From the NCBI RefSeq assembly GCF_047511655.1, contig NC_133386.1:170645146-170709145 (forward strand): a stretch of DNA of 64,000 bases, written 5' to 3'. This DNA is from Castor canadensis. Lineage: Eukaryota > Chordata > Mammalia > Rodentia > Castoridae. The position numbers and the translations under genes were made by a program. This document shows positions 11,919 through 22,210 of the stretch, in pieces. Below the pieces are notes generated by a model, which worked only from the letters and a program-made list of their open reading frames with translations, was not told where the DNA came from and did no database searches. Positions within the stretch are counted from its first letter, which is position 1. Each line of letters opens with the position of its first letter.

Positions 11919-14234
11919 TACAGTTTCCAATGAGAGTGGGTTAGCTTTGACCTATGGTTTCCCCTTCCCCATCTAAGCAAAGCCAAAGATCCCCCATCCT
12001 GTTCCTCTAACCATAGACTGCCCCTTGTGCATCACACCCCATAGTGCTCTCCTTGAGGTTTATGTTCCCAGCTCCCTCCTCCCAGAATACACATTCACAG
12101 AAGGGAAGGGACCACCTACAACAGTGGGGCTGGTCTGGGCTCCTTCTACTGAGATTGATACCGGATACAAGGAAACTTTGTTCTGATGATTATAGAAATA
12201 AAACTGAGAGTGGAGCAGAAACTATCAGGCAAAAGTGTTAATTGCAAGGAAGAAGGAGTTGAGGAAAAGTGTAAGGCTGATGCAGGAGACTCAGCAGAGA
12301 GAAGAATAGGCATATATTGGGCTGTTGAATATTCTGAGGTTAGTCACGAGGATGGTTTTTTTTGTTTGTTTGTTTTAGAAATCTTAACATGGTTTAAAAG
12401 GATTTTCCCATCTAAGATATAGGTCAATGGCCAGTCTGTCCTTGGAGACATCCTGCATTATCCTGTACCTGGAAGTTTTTTTTTCCTTGTGCTAAGATAA
12501 GGGGATAGGGACAGGTACGTTTCATGCATCGTTTACAAGAGAGGAGAGAGAAACTCTTGGTGATCAACGGTTTTATGGATTAAGGGCATGAAAACCTATG
12601 TCTCTTGTCCTCATGAGGATCCCTATTTCTATTTGAAGATTGCTAGAGAGGGTGGCACATATCTGCTCCCCTAACCTCCTACCCAGGCATAGTCAGGACT
12701 GTAACCTTGAATATGCTGGTCACCTTTTCTTCTATGTTCAGTTAAATTTCTGAGCCCAAATACTGACCAATTCTAGTCACACCCAGGCTTCTTCAACCTT
12801 GGATACTTCTTAACAAAGACCACCTTCAGCTCTAAATCTCTGACCTCTTTCCTAGCCAGAAAGCAGGGACCCCCAAAACACATGTCCTCAAGTACTAGGC
12901 TTGGTATCTCTCAACCACTGTCAAGTAATTAGGTACCTGTGACCTCACAACAGTTTTGAGTAATAGCTTGCAAGGAGGTCCCAGTCACAAAGCATCCAAC
13001 AGAAGCCAGATTCCAAATCCATGAAAAGGGGGATGAAATACAGAGACTTGGAACCATAGGGAACCTGCACAGGAGGAGGTGCAGAGAAACCAGGAGCACA
13101 TGGCATAGGTTGCCTCTCTGTTTTTGATGTGACCCCCTGTGGCTGCCCCAAAGACCCAAGAATACAGCTCAAAGGGGGCTGTCCATTGTCCTATGCAGTC
13201 ATACTTTATACCTGAAAAATCTTACAAAGAAGGGAACTCCCTTGGTGCTTGTCAAAAGTTCAGAACTTTTAATCAGATCTTGGTGAACTGCTATCAGATA
13301 GACAGGCATAGAAAGCTTTCTCTTGGCTGGGAAACTGTGTTGACTTCAGAATAAGCCTTCCAAGAACCACAGATAAAAATAGTTTGTCTGCCTCCTCTGC
13401 TGAATAACATAAAAGGCCAGAAAAGAGAAGAGGGGCTGTAAACCCCTTTCTCTATTTTAGGAAAGGAGTGCTTTATTGGTTGGCTTATTGATAATCATGG
13501 AGCATAGAGCTGGAAGGACATCAGGACAATGGTTTCCAAATTGTCTGTAAAATCTTAAGAGTTCAGGGAGGTCCCAAGGAGGCCATCATGAAAGTAAATA
13601 AAGGGTCAAATTCATCAGACCACTCCTTCCCAATTTCAACCAGGGAAGCTCTGCTTCTGTGTATTAGGATCTGTCAAAAATGGTTTAATGGCTAAAGAAA
13701 TGTGTGGAAGACCACTAGTTAGGCCAATGCATTATTTCATAGGGAAAACAAAACAAAACAGAAAGACAGGGACCAAAGAAGCTGAATGACTTGTCCACAG
13801 AAAGTGAATGGAAACAAGGTGAAAACTTGGATCTCCTTACTCTTAGTTCACTCTACATCCATTCAGAAAATAGGGATTTGGTGTCACTGGATGGAAGGCC
13901 TTTGCTTGGGAATGAAGGAGTGCCATGATGAGATAGACATGGTGACTGAACTCTAAGGAGCTTAGGGTCAGGACATGGTTCCCAGAATGTCCACTTAGCA
14001 CACAAAGTTTGTTGAGGCTCAGAAAGTAGAAATTCAACCCAGCAACATAGTTTTCCATATTGATTCAGTCAGCACATCTAGATCTGGGAGGAAAACCATT
14101 TCATTCTTCTGGAAAGTTGGTGTTGCTGACATGCTTCTAGGTTGACAGTTGTTTCCTCTGAGCGCTCCTATCCCATGACTCCTGAGTGCTAGCGAGAAGG
14201 TACCTGTCGATCTAATCACCATGCCTCTGTAGGT

Positions 14235-15872
14235 GTCACGCCTTCCAACCTGGCTGCTTTTTACGTCTGCCCTCTGCCTTTGGTGTTCTGCCTTTTCACC
14301 ACAGTGTATCAAGCTGTGTGTTTTATTTTATTTATTCAGCTTTGGGCACATTGTACTTCCTGAAATTGTGAATTTGCTTATTTTATTAATTCTGGAAAAC
14401 TCTTTATCCTTGCTTCTTTGAATATTGCTTCCCTACCGTTCTCCCACTTCTACCTGCCTGTTAGACCTGCTCATCCATCCACCATATCTTTTATATTTTT
14501 GATCTCCTTTTTTCTTTGCAACTCATTTTTTAGCCAGTTCCTCTCTCTGTTTCCTGGTTTATTAATTCTCTCTTCACCCATGATTAATCTATCATCTAAT
14601 TCCCCTATGTTGAGTGCTTTATCTTAGTAATCATGTTTCCTTTCTGCAAGTTGTTTTTCAAGTACACCAGATCATTCCTGATGGTATCTGGCCCATTATC
14701 TGTTTAAAAACATTTCTTACATTCTTATTTTTTGTCTTGTATCTGGAAGTTTCTTGTTTTATGAATAGAATAATTTCCAATTACTTACTCAAACCATAAA
14801 GGCAAGAAGAGTCAAATAGCAGCACTTGTTTGAGTATTCACACAAACAACTCCCGAGTATTTAAGGAAATATATAAAATTTGCATCATCATTTAATTGAT
14901 AGTTATTTTAAGGTATGCATGCTATATTGATTAACCAGAAAGTATGTATCTGGAAATTTTGAACTCTAAAGTCCTTAAAGATCTACATTTTTTTTTCTGC
15001 CATCTTTCATTTTTCTTTTCCGGTGAGTCTGTGGTCTTGAATTTTGAGCTCCTTTTTTGCTTCACCTTAATCTGTGCTAATCCTGAGGGCCTACTATAGG
15101 GACAGTCCCCTCCAAAGAGGATTTATGGTTGCTTCTGCCTAACCCTGGGAGCCTTATAGCCTTACTAACCTTGGTCCCAAAAGGGCCCAAGACCAGGCTC
15201 ATTCCAGGTTGGATGAGTGTCTCAGATTTAGCTGCCTCCACTTGTCCTGCCTGTGCTGAGACTCGATGTCTTCACCAATTGTCAGTGTAGCATTTATCTT
15301 CTGAGCAATTCTACCTTTGGCATTTCTTCCTACCCACTATTTCCACCTCTGGTTTCAGCTCATGATTTTGTTTGAGTTTACTGAGATGAGGAAAGGGAGA
15401 TAACAGGGCTGTCCTTGGAGATTTCCTGTGCATCCTGCAATTTTCACAATGCGTTAAAAAGTATGTTTTATCCAGGGCCTCATTGTTATTGTATGGGTTG
15501 GCCCTCACAAGTAGGTGATCTGCCATAATGCAGGTGGGGGAGGATCTCTTTCAGTATAAAGAATCCTGTTCCTGGAGTCCCCGTGCTGCTGTGTTTTGTC
15601 CTGACACTTTCAGGCTCAGAGTCCTGTCACCTTGTTCTTTGAGAGATCTGGTAGACATGATATCTAAAGAAAGAAATGAATGAGAAGCACAAGTTAAGCT
15701 TTGTCTTCCCAAAGAGCATGTCTCGATTTTCTTTTGCTCCAGGAGGTCATGGCCTGGCTCTTTCTGATCTATCCACCTTCATCTATCTTTCTTTTATACC
15801 CTCACATGTTGATAAAAATCTTTACTTTGGTGATAGTTCTAGTCCCTTATCTTTGAATAGTGCTTTCTAGAA
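14235..15872 (-). mobile_element. Probable old LINE-1 3' region, antisense
   Basis: The + strand text runs T- and C-rich ('cttctttgaatattgcttccctaccgttctcccacttc', 'ggtttattaattctctcttcaccc') as in the reverse complement of L1M 3' UTRs. The later part ('cctaaccctgggagcc', 'ttatctttgaatagtgctttctagaatgca') reads like the distal end of the same class of element. It is diverged and the subfamily is uncertain. A CA microsatellite follows at 15878. Confidence 0.5.
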
Positions 15873-15877
15873 TGCAA

Positions 15878-15881
15878 AACA

Positions 15882-15938
<57 letters not shown>
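15878..15938. repeat. (CA)n microsatellite
   Basis: About 29 CA units with one early CATA interruption. It is likely length-polymorphic and lies within a KIAA1549L intron. Confidence 0.97.
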
Positions 15939-15940
<2 letters not shown>

Positions 15941-16140
15941 ACTTGCCTATCTTCTCAGTTGTCTTCTGAGCATAGCATCAATGTTCCCACTTCAGGACAC
16001 TAGAGTCCAGAGAGGCTACTCAACTTGCTTCAGGACCTAAAGTCTATTCAGCAGAACCGCTACACATACCTTCTGGCCCCAAATTCAATATCTTTTCCCA
16101 TAAAACCTTCCTTCCATAAGAAAGTAAAACACACTCAATG

Positions 16141-16163
16141 ATTCATTCATTCATTCATTCATC
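16141..16163. repeat. (ATTC)n short tandem repeat
   Basis: Five to six ATTC units, followed by a MIR-like segment ('tttattggtcatctgttctgtacccagacactgtactgggc') to about 16265. Confidence 0.85.
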
Positions 16164-16694
16164 TAATTTTTATTGGTCATCTGTTCTGTACCCAGACACT
16201 GTACTGGGCATGAGAATGTTACTAACAACAAACCCTTGCCCTTCCAGCACTTCAATTACAGTCCAGCTGGTGGCAGATGATAAATAAACAAAACAACAAT
16301 GTACTATCAGATAGTGGTCATTGCCATGATGAAAAGTAATACGGAATAGATAGAGTGGAGTCCTAGGGGAGCATGGGCAGGATGAAAGACATGAAGGAAG
16401 GAACCATGGGAAAAACCAAGAGAAATGTAGGCCTGGTAGAAGGAACAGCATGTTCCAAAGCCTAAGACAGGAAAGCATGTTCTACCAACACTGAAGGGCC
16501 CTGTGACTGCTGGTCCAAGCAAAAGGGAGAGAGATGAGATAGAAGAGGTGGCTAGGGACCAAGTTAAGGAACACCTAGGAACAGGTTTGAGAAGGAAAAG
16601 AAAGTCTGGCCCTTGAAAGTTTGCTTCCTACTTAAGAAGAACCCATGTGCTGATCAACATTAGGTTTTAACAAATCTCCCTCTCTTATTCACAG

Positions 16695-16792
16695 GCTTAC
16701 AGGTTTTCCCAGCTTCCTGAAATGGTCATGGGCTCTCCCCCTCCACCTGTACCTCCGCGGACTGGCCCTGTAGCTGTGACTTCCCTCAGGCG
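16695..16792 (+). CDS. KIAA1549L: KIAA1549L coding exon (fourth from the end)
   Basis: A 98-base exon encoding AYRFSQLPEMVMGSPPPPVP and on to TSLR plus two bases of the next Arg codon (ends in phase 2). The acceptor is TATTCACAG; the donor CG|GTAACA is somewhat weak at +4 to +6. The proline-rich run contains PPVPPR, a class II SH3-ligand pattern (PxxPxR), in keeping with a cytosolic signalling or scaffolding tail. Reading is continuous with the exon before it (phase 0 to 0) and with the exon after it (CG + G gives Arg). It is shorter than a typical ORF-finding limit and would be missed by an ORF scan. Confidence 0.95.
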
Positions 16793-19008
16793 GTAACACA
16801 TTCCTTTCTTTCTTTGGTACATTTGGAAAAGGTTTGGTCCTGTAGGATTTGGTCCTATGGACAGTAGCACCAGTAAATTTCCTTTATAGCCTGCCCCCCC
16901 TCAAGGTGCAGCACCTGTACAGACAACCATGTGCCTGGGGTACCTTAATAACATGAAGGAAGTGGGGTGGGGTCACAGAGGGCTGACCAACTGTCATTTC
17001 CTTCAAAATAAAAGTTCCTGAGAACTCGTAGTCAGAAATGGCCAAAGTCAACTGTCCCATACCTTGAAAACTCCATACCCTGACCTTGAACATCTGAAAA
17101 TGACTCCAGCTCAGGCTACCAATCTGGGTGCTCTGCTGTGTTTCCAGAAGCCCCTTTGTTACTTAAGGGTAGTGTCTGAGAGGCCATAGAGAAATGCTTC
17201 TGGGCACTCGCCCCCAACTCTTGATTTCTAAGAGGGAGAGGCTGAAAATACATGAACTCACTCATCTCAGTATGAGGCACTTGTTAAACATTCTCTTTGC
17301 TCTATAACCATATAACTAACACACATGTCAAATACAGATGGATAGGAGAAACACAAAATCCATGAGCTCTGGGAAAGATTGGAATAAGCCAGATGTCCAG
17401 GGTTGAGAGGGACAACTGTGTCCTGGGGCACCCCAGAGCCACTCCCCTGGCCCTCCTGTCCCAACCTTCCCCAACTCCATGTCACACCCCATCTGGAGGC
17501 CACCAGTATATACTTGTGAAAATGGTGAAGAAAACAGTGAACTTCCCCCAAAAAATACCCTATTCTGAGTTCTTGCAGCTTGGAATGTGGGGCTGTGTAG
17601 ACACCACCCTTGAGGTTGGTGGAGACCAGAGTGGGGTGGAAAGCAGATGAGAGGGTTCCAGTATTCAATTCCTTATCCATAAGCTGAGAGCAATGGCTTA
17701 AAGCTGGATTCCTTAGAAGGAGTCTCAAAAGAGTAGAGAGAGCAGAACCCAGGAATTTTCTGGAAAGGGTGTGAAGAGTAGCAGAGGCCTAGACCATCAT
17801 GTGGGAAGCCAGGGCTGTAGGAACAAGTAGGCAGGAGAGGAGAGGAGGGTGTGAAAAAGAAAGAGAGACCCACAATGCCGTGCTACCACCCTACCCTATG
17901 GTGAAATCTTATAGTTTCCTCCTTGGGGCTTCTTAGGTATTCCTGCAAGTCCTGGATGGAGGGCCTCATGTCACCCTGTGTGCATTGAATTCTTATTTCT
18001 TGTGCTAACCACTAGACCCTCCCTTGCCCTTCTGCACCACCCGCCATCTCACCAAAATCCGGAGATCACTTTCCTTCATAGAAACCCACAGAATAAGACC
18101 AGGACCGCACCTTCAGGGTGAACTTATCATTTTCCAGATGAGGAAACTGAGGCTTAGAGAGGGGAGGTAATGAACCCAGACCCCTGCCTCCCCACCCTCT
18201 CTCCCTGTGTTCTCTTCTGCTCTTGCTGCGACAGCTGCCCTCTGTCAGGGTGGCCCTGCCACTGGCCTCTCGTTTTAATTTGAGGGATGCTAGAAGGCCC
18301 CTGTGAATCACTTTAGGCAAAGAGTGTTGCCTGCAGGGAAAGCCTCCTTCCTAGATGGGGAGATGTCTGGGTTTGCCGAGCAGCTGCCTTCCTCTGCCCT
18401 GCTTTCTAAGAACAGAGTGGAAGGTGATGTGTTCAATGGGCCTGATTCTCGGTTGCCTGTGGGACTGAAAAAGAGCAGGGAGTTTATCTTGTTCATAGTG
18501 CTCATGAAGTCCTGGTCACCCCCTGCTCCCAGGAGTCTTGGACTCCCAGCTTCCTGCCCCAGGAGCAGCAAATGTGGCACCCCAGAGTCCTGTGGCACTC
18601 GGTCCAGTAGCAGTAAAGAGAAATCCTCCCACTCCAGACCCATCCTTCTCACCGACTGCTGCTGGTATCATCACCTCCCAGGTCCAGCATCACCAGTTAA
18701 CACCCAGCACTAATTGCTTTGCTTCATTTACGTGGAAATTAAATGTCCTACTACCCAGAGGCACGAGAACCAACCTTAGGAGAGAACTGACCTTGAACAG
18801 CTAAAAAAAGACTTCAGCTTGGACCACCATGACAGCTGCTACAAGTCTGGGCACCTCCACTGTACTGGAGACTCCAGAAGTCCCTTTGATATTTGGGGGC
18901 AAACTAGTCCTAAGGACCCCACCCCTGTGGGCCTTGCAAGCAACAGCCAACTTTTACAGGTGACAGGGCTGCCAGGCCCTGCTCATGCAGCTCCTCTGTC
19001 CTGCACAG
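16793..19008 (+). other. KIAA1549L: KIAA1549L intron (2.2 kb)
   Basis: Starts GTAACA and ends CTGTCCTGCACAG. It contains a MIR-like piece at about 18115-18180 ('cagatgaggaaactgaggcttagagagg'). No SINE or LINE was recognised and it is otherwise featureless to my reading. Open frames here (for example 18303-18713) have no support as exons. Confidence 0.85.
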
Positions 19009-19157
19009 GTCGACCTCAGACATTGGCAGCAAGACCAGAATGGCTGAGTCCGCCGGGCCTGAACCCGCCCATCTGCACGACAGCGCCTCATTTGCCCAGG
19101 TGTCCAGAGGCCCAGTGTCAGTAGCGCAGCTGGATCAGTCAGCTTTAAATTACTCAG
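19009..19157 (+). CDS. KIAA1549L: KIAA1549L coding exon (third from the end)
   Basis: A 149-base exon. Its first G completes the split Arg codon, then it reads STSDIGSKTRMAESAGPEPA and on to SALNYS, leaving one base (phase 1). The acceptor is CCTGCACAG and the donor TCAG|GTGAGA. Conserved landmarks that I recognise from the human protein are TSDIGSKTRMAES and QLDQSALNYSG. The segment is Ser/Thr-rich, hydrophilic and probably disordered, with RRSTS a possible basophilic kinase site (R-R-x-S/T) built across the splice junction; that last point is inference. Confidence 0.95.
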
Positions 19158-19728
19158 GTGAGAAAGAGGAGGAAACCTGAGGGCCCCAGTCCCTGATGCT
19201 GGGCCCCTCCTCCTCCAGGTCCCCGATCCATGTCACCTGCCACCTGCCTCTAACCAGAACCAAAGCCACCACCTGTCTGATCCTCTTCGACTTCAGAGCC
19301 CTCACTAGAAGAGCTAAAATACCGAATTATGCTAAGTCAGGGGGTATGTCATGTTGCCACACTTCAGTTGGAGGCTGGGGAAGTTGGTTAAAGTGTGTTT
19401 TATCTTTAAAGCATTATGCATACAGCTGTCCTTCCCCTCCTCGTTTCCTTTCTCCCCAAGGTAAACACAGTCCTTAAGCCATGGGTTTTAATCTTCTGCT
19501 GCACATGTGTGTCTATATAACAGTGTATGTCAATGTCCTATGCATTTTAAATTTGCACAAACAATATGCTATATATTTCCTTTTGCACATTGTTTTCTTT
19601 TTCTAATGTTTTATTATAAAAAGTGCCAGATATACACAAACATAGTGAGTCTGCTTAATAACTTCTGAATTCATGATCGAGCTTCAATAATGATGAATAT
19701 TTTTGCCAACTCTCTTTTTTCTGTTTTT

Positions 19729-19807
19729 CTTTGTGATGCTGAGGATCAAACCCAGGGCTTTGTGCATGCTTCCCAAGCTCTCTACCACTGAGTTACATCC
19801 CCAGCCC
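19729..19807 (-). repeat. ID-like tRNA-derived SINE
   Basis: The reverse complement begins GGGCTGGGGATGTAACTCAGTGG and ends CTGGGTTTGATCCTCAGCATC. These are the A and B boxes of a rodent ID-type element, whose tRNA-Ala ancestry is known for the family. Confidence 0.85.
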
Positions 19808-19902
19808 TTGCATTTTATCTTCTTTACTCAGTATTGTTTGCAAGATTTCTCCAGACTGCTACATAGTATCTATGACTTCATTCATTTAAACTGCCAGGTA
19901 GT

Positions 19903-20110
19903 GGGCCTGGTGTGCTGGTGTATGTCTATAATCCCAGCTACATGGGAGGAGTAGGTAGAAGGATAAGGCCTAGGTTGGCCCCAGGCAAAAAATCACAAGA
20001 CCCTATCTGAAAACTAAAGCAAAACAGGCGGAGGGGGGGCTAGGAATGTGACTTGAGGTAGAGCACTTGCTAGGTAAGTATGGACTCTGAATTCAAACCC
20101 CAGTACCCCA
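19903..20110 (+). repeat. Composite SINE
   Basis: B1-like left half ('ggcctggtgtgctggtgtatgtctataatcccagctac') followed by a tRNA-like right half ending 'gaattcaaaccccagtacccc'. In place of poly(A) it runs into a long purine tract. Confidence 0.85.
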
Positions 20111-20256
20111 GGAAGGGAGGGAGGGAGGGATAAGAGAAGAAAGGAAAGAAGGAAGGAGGGAGGAAAGAAACAAAAGAGGAGAGGGAGGGAGGGAATAAAG
20201 GAGGTGAGGAAACAAGGAGGGAGAGAGAGAGGGAGGGAGGGAGGGAGGGAGGGAAG
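20111..20256. repeat. Polypurine (GGAA/GGGA)n tract
   Basis: About 146 bases of almost pure purine on the + strand, built from GGGA, GGAA and GA units and ending in about six GGGA repeats. It probably expanded from the SINE tail. Confidence 0.92.
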
Positions 20257-20417
20257 TTCTTTGCTATGACAAATAATGCTGAAGTGGAACACAGAGGTTG
20301 GTGCCACACCTTCTAAGCTAAAACTGTAAGAGCCCAACTGTCCATTAATTAAAATATTCATGGTGTTCAAGAATTCCACCCAGGAAGTCCATTCTTTCTG
20401 GTTCTTTCTCTTGAATT

Positions 20418-20845
20418 TATTTTTTGGGGAGTGCTACTGGGGTGTGAACTCAGAACCTCACACTTGCTAGGCAGGTGTTCTACCACTCGAGCCATGCCCC
20501 CAGCCTTTTCAGTTACTTTTTTTCGATAGGGATCTTTTTTATTGTCGCACTGGGGTGCACAGTGACACTTACACAAGTTCTTACAGTATATCATAGTTGA
20601 ATTCACCCCTAGTTATTTTGTAGATAGTAGGGTCTTGAACTTATGGCCACAGCCAGCTTCAAACCAAGATCCTTCTACCTATGTCTTCCTCATAGCTGGG
20701 ATCCCAGGTATGCACAACCATGCGTAGCTTATTTGTTGAGATAGGGTCTGGCTAACTTTTTCCCAGACTGGTCTTGAGCCACGATCCTCCTGATCTCAGC
20801 TTCCCAAGTAGCTGGAACTATAGACATGCACCACTGTGCCCAGCC
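20418..20845 (-). repeat. SINE cluster (two to three units), minus strand
   Basis: A tRNA-like unit ('tgctactggggtgtgaactcagaacctcacacttgctaggcagg') is followed by B1-like units ('agctgggatcccaggtatgcacaacc' and 'agtagctggaactatagacatgcaccactgtgcccagcc'). All are in reverse orientation, as if one composite SINE carries an extra B1-like monomer or two copies are nested. Confidence 0.8.
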
Positions 20846-21583
20846 TTTTGGATCTTTTAAAATACTCATCCTCCTCAGAGGAAAGCACCTGTACCCTGAG
20901 GTGTCCTTTCCTCTGACCATCAGATCAGGAGTATTGGGCTAGGGATGAGGGAGTTGATGAGGGCTTAAATGTATTAGGGAGCTGGGTCATCAAAAGCATT
21001 CTGTAACCACAGATGATGCCTCCTCTACTGACTGGGCAGGTGACAGAGGCTGGAGCTGCAGAAGGTGGTCTCCAATTCCCCTAAACACTTTCCCCAGACT
21101 CCCTGCTTCCCCCTGCTCGGGCAGGTGCAGACCCAGTGGTGAGGAGCCACCTGGGCCCATCACTCCCTTTTGAGAGGGTGAGAAGGTGGGGAAATTGGAA
21201 TTGCACTGGTGAAATTGGAGAAAGGCTTCCCTTCCCCTGGTAAGCGCAGCCCCGATCTCCAGGCACAGAGAGTGCAGGCTGGACTTCAGTCCCACTTTGA
21301 CCTCTAAGCTGGACATCCTGTGCAGGGACCTTACAAGAGTGCCATAAAGGAGGCAGGCCACGTGGGTCACCCTCCTTGTTACATGGAGTCTCAACCATTA
21401 TGGCCAGGGCCTCTCTGCCTTAGATGGAGCATTACAGCCCAGCAGGCCCCACTCAGCTAAGATATCAGGCCCAGAAGACAGCCAGGCAGCCTGTGAAACA
21501 GGCCTTATTTGCCTCTTGGGGAGCTGGATCCCAAAACCCAGCTTCTCCTGATGTCCACCCCCCTACAATGTCCTCCATGCCAG

Positions 21584-21735
21584 GTAACACGGTGCCAGCA
21601 GTGTTCGCCATCCCAGCTGCCAACAGACCTGGCTTCACCGGCTACTTCATCCCGACGCCTCCCTCGTCCTACAGGAGCCAGGCATGGATGTCCTACGCAG
21701 GAGAGAATGAGCTCCCGAGCCAGTGGGCTGATTCG
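21584..21735 (+). CDS. KIAA1549L: KIAA1549L coding exon (second from the end)
   Basis: A 152-base exon. GT completes a Gly codon, then it reads NTVPAVFAIPAANRPGFTGY and on to ELPSQWADS, ending in phase 0. The acceptor is CATGCCAG and the donor TCG|GTGAGA. The GNTVPAVFAIPAANRPGFTGYFIPTPPSSYR and WMSYAGENELPSQWADS segments are very conserved relative to the human protein as I remember it, which suggests a constrained interaction surface. A long open frame begins 160 bases upstream in the intron, but the phase join to the previous exon and the acceptor fix the exon start here. Confidence 0.95.
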
Positions 21736-21964
21736 GTGAGACCCTGCTCATTCCCTTGTAAAACTTCACCTGCTTGGAACACTTATGGGAGAAAATGGGA
21801 TGAAAGAGTGAGACCAAGAGTTTGGCCATCTTAGCGCCCCTCCCACTCACCAGATGGCTGAAGTCAGCCATTTAAAGGAGGCAGTGTGGTGAGGCAGGGC
21901 AGCCATTGATAAGGAACTAGAGACCCATCTTCTAGTGCAGATTCTACCTCTTCCTAGCAGGGCA

Positions 21965-22210
21965 AACTTAGTCAAGTAAATTTTTATAATAACTACCATC
22001 TGTTCGGCATTTTCTGTGTGCCAGACACCATGTTAGATGTTTCATTATATTATCTTATTTAGTATTCACAGCACACTCTCATGCTACTCCCATTTTACAA
22101 ATGAGGAAACCAGCCCTAGTCATGTGACTTGTTTAAGACCACACAGCTAGTTAGATGGCAAGGCCAGAATTCAAACTCATCCTTGTCTGACTCCAAAGTG
22201 TTCATTCTAT
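21965..22210 (+). repeat. MIR fossil
   Basis: Nearly full length: 'actaccatctgttcggcattttctgtgtgccagacacc', 'cccattttacaaatgaggaaacc', 'gaccacacagctagttagatggcaaggccagaattcaaactc'. This is one of the clearest MIR copies in the window. Confidence 0.88.

Larger units (their letters stand above)
3710..16694 (+). other. KIAA1549L: KIAA1549L intron (about 13 kb)
   Basis: Bounded by GTAAGT at 3710 and TTATTCACAG at 16694. No exon-like sequence was recognised inside. It contains SINEs (4242, 9300), MIR-like pieces (4060-4165, 4480-4640, about 6710-6850, about 8440-8600, about 10865-11175, about 16170-16265), old and young LINE-1 pieces, a MER2 copy, a MaLR LTR fossil and a CA microsatellite. Stretches such as 9.4-11.5 kb and 11.95-14.2 kb carry nothing else I can name. 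Confidence 0.9.
19158..21583 (+). other. KIAA1549L: KIAA1549L intron (2.4 kb)
   Basis: Starts GTGAGA and ends TCCTCCATGCCAG. It is crowded with SINEs: an ID-like unit (19729-19807, -), a composite SINE plus purine tract (19903-20256, +) and a SINE cluster (20418-20845, -). The part from 20860 to 21583 holds nothing I can name. Confidence 0.85.

Noticed and set aside
15878-15938. Regular short repeat considered as a CRISPR-like array
   Set aside because: A plain CA microsatellite in mammalian DNA with no spacers.
18303-18804. Overlapping open frames in the KIAA1549L intron, possibly an alternative exon
   Set aside because: No resemblance to the known protein, and the flanking exons already join in phase without it. 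The GC-richness of this piece explains the open frames.
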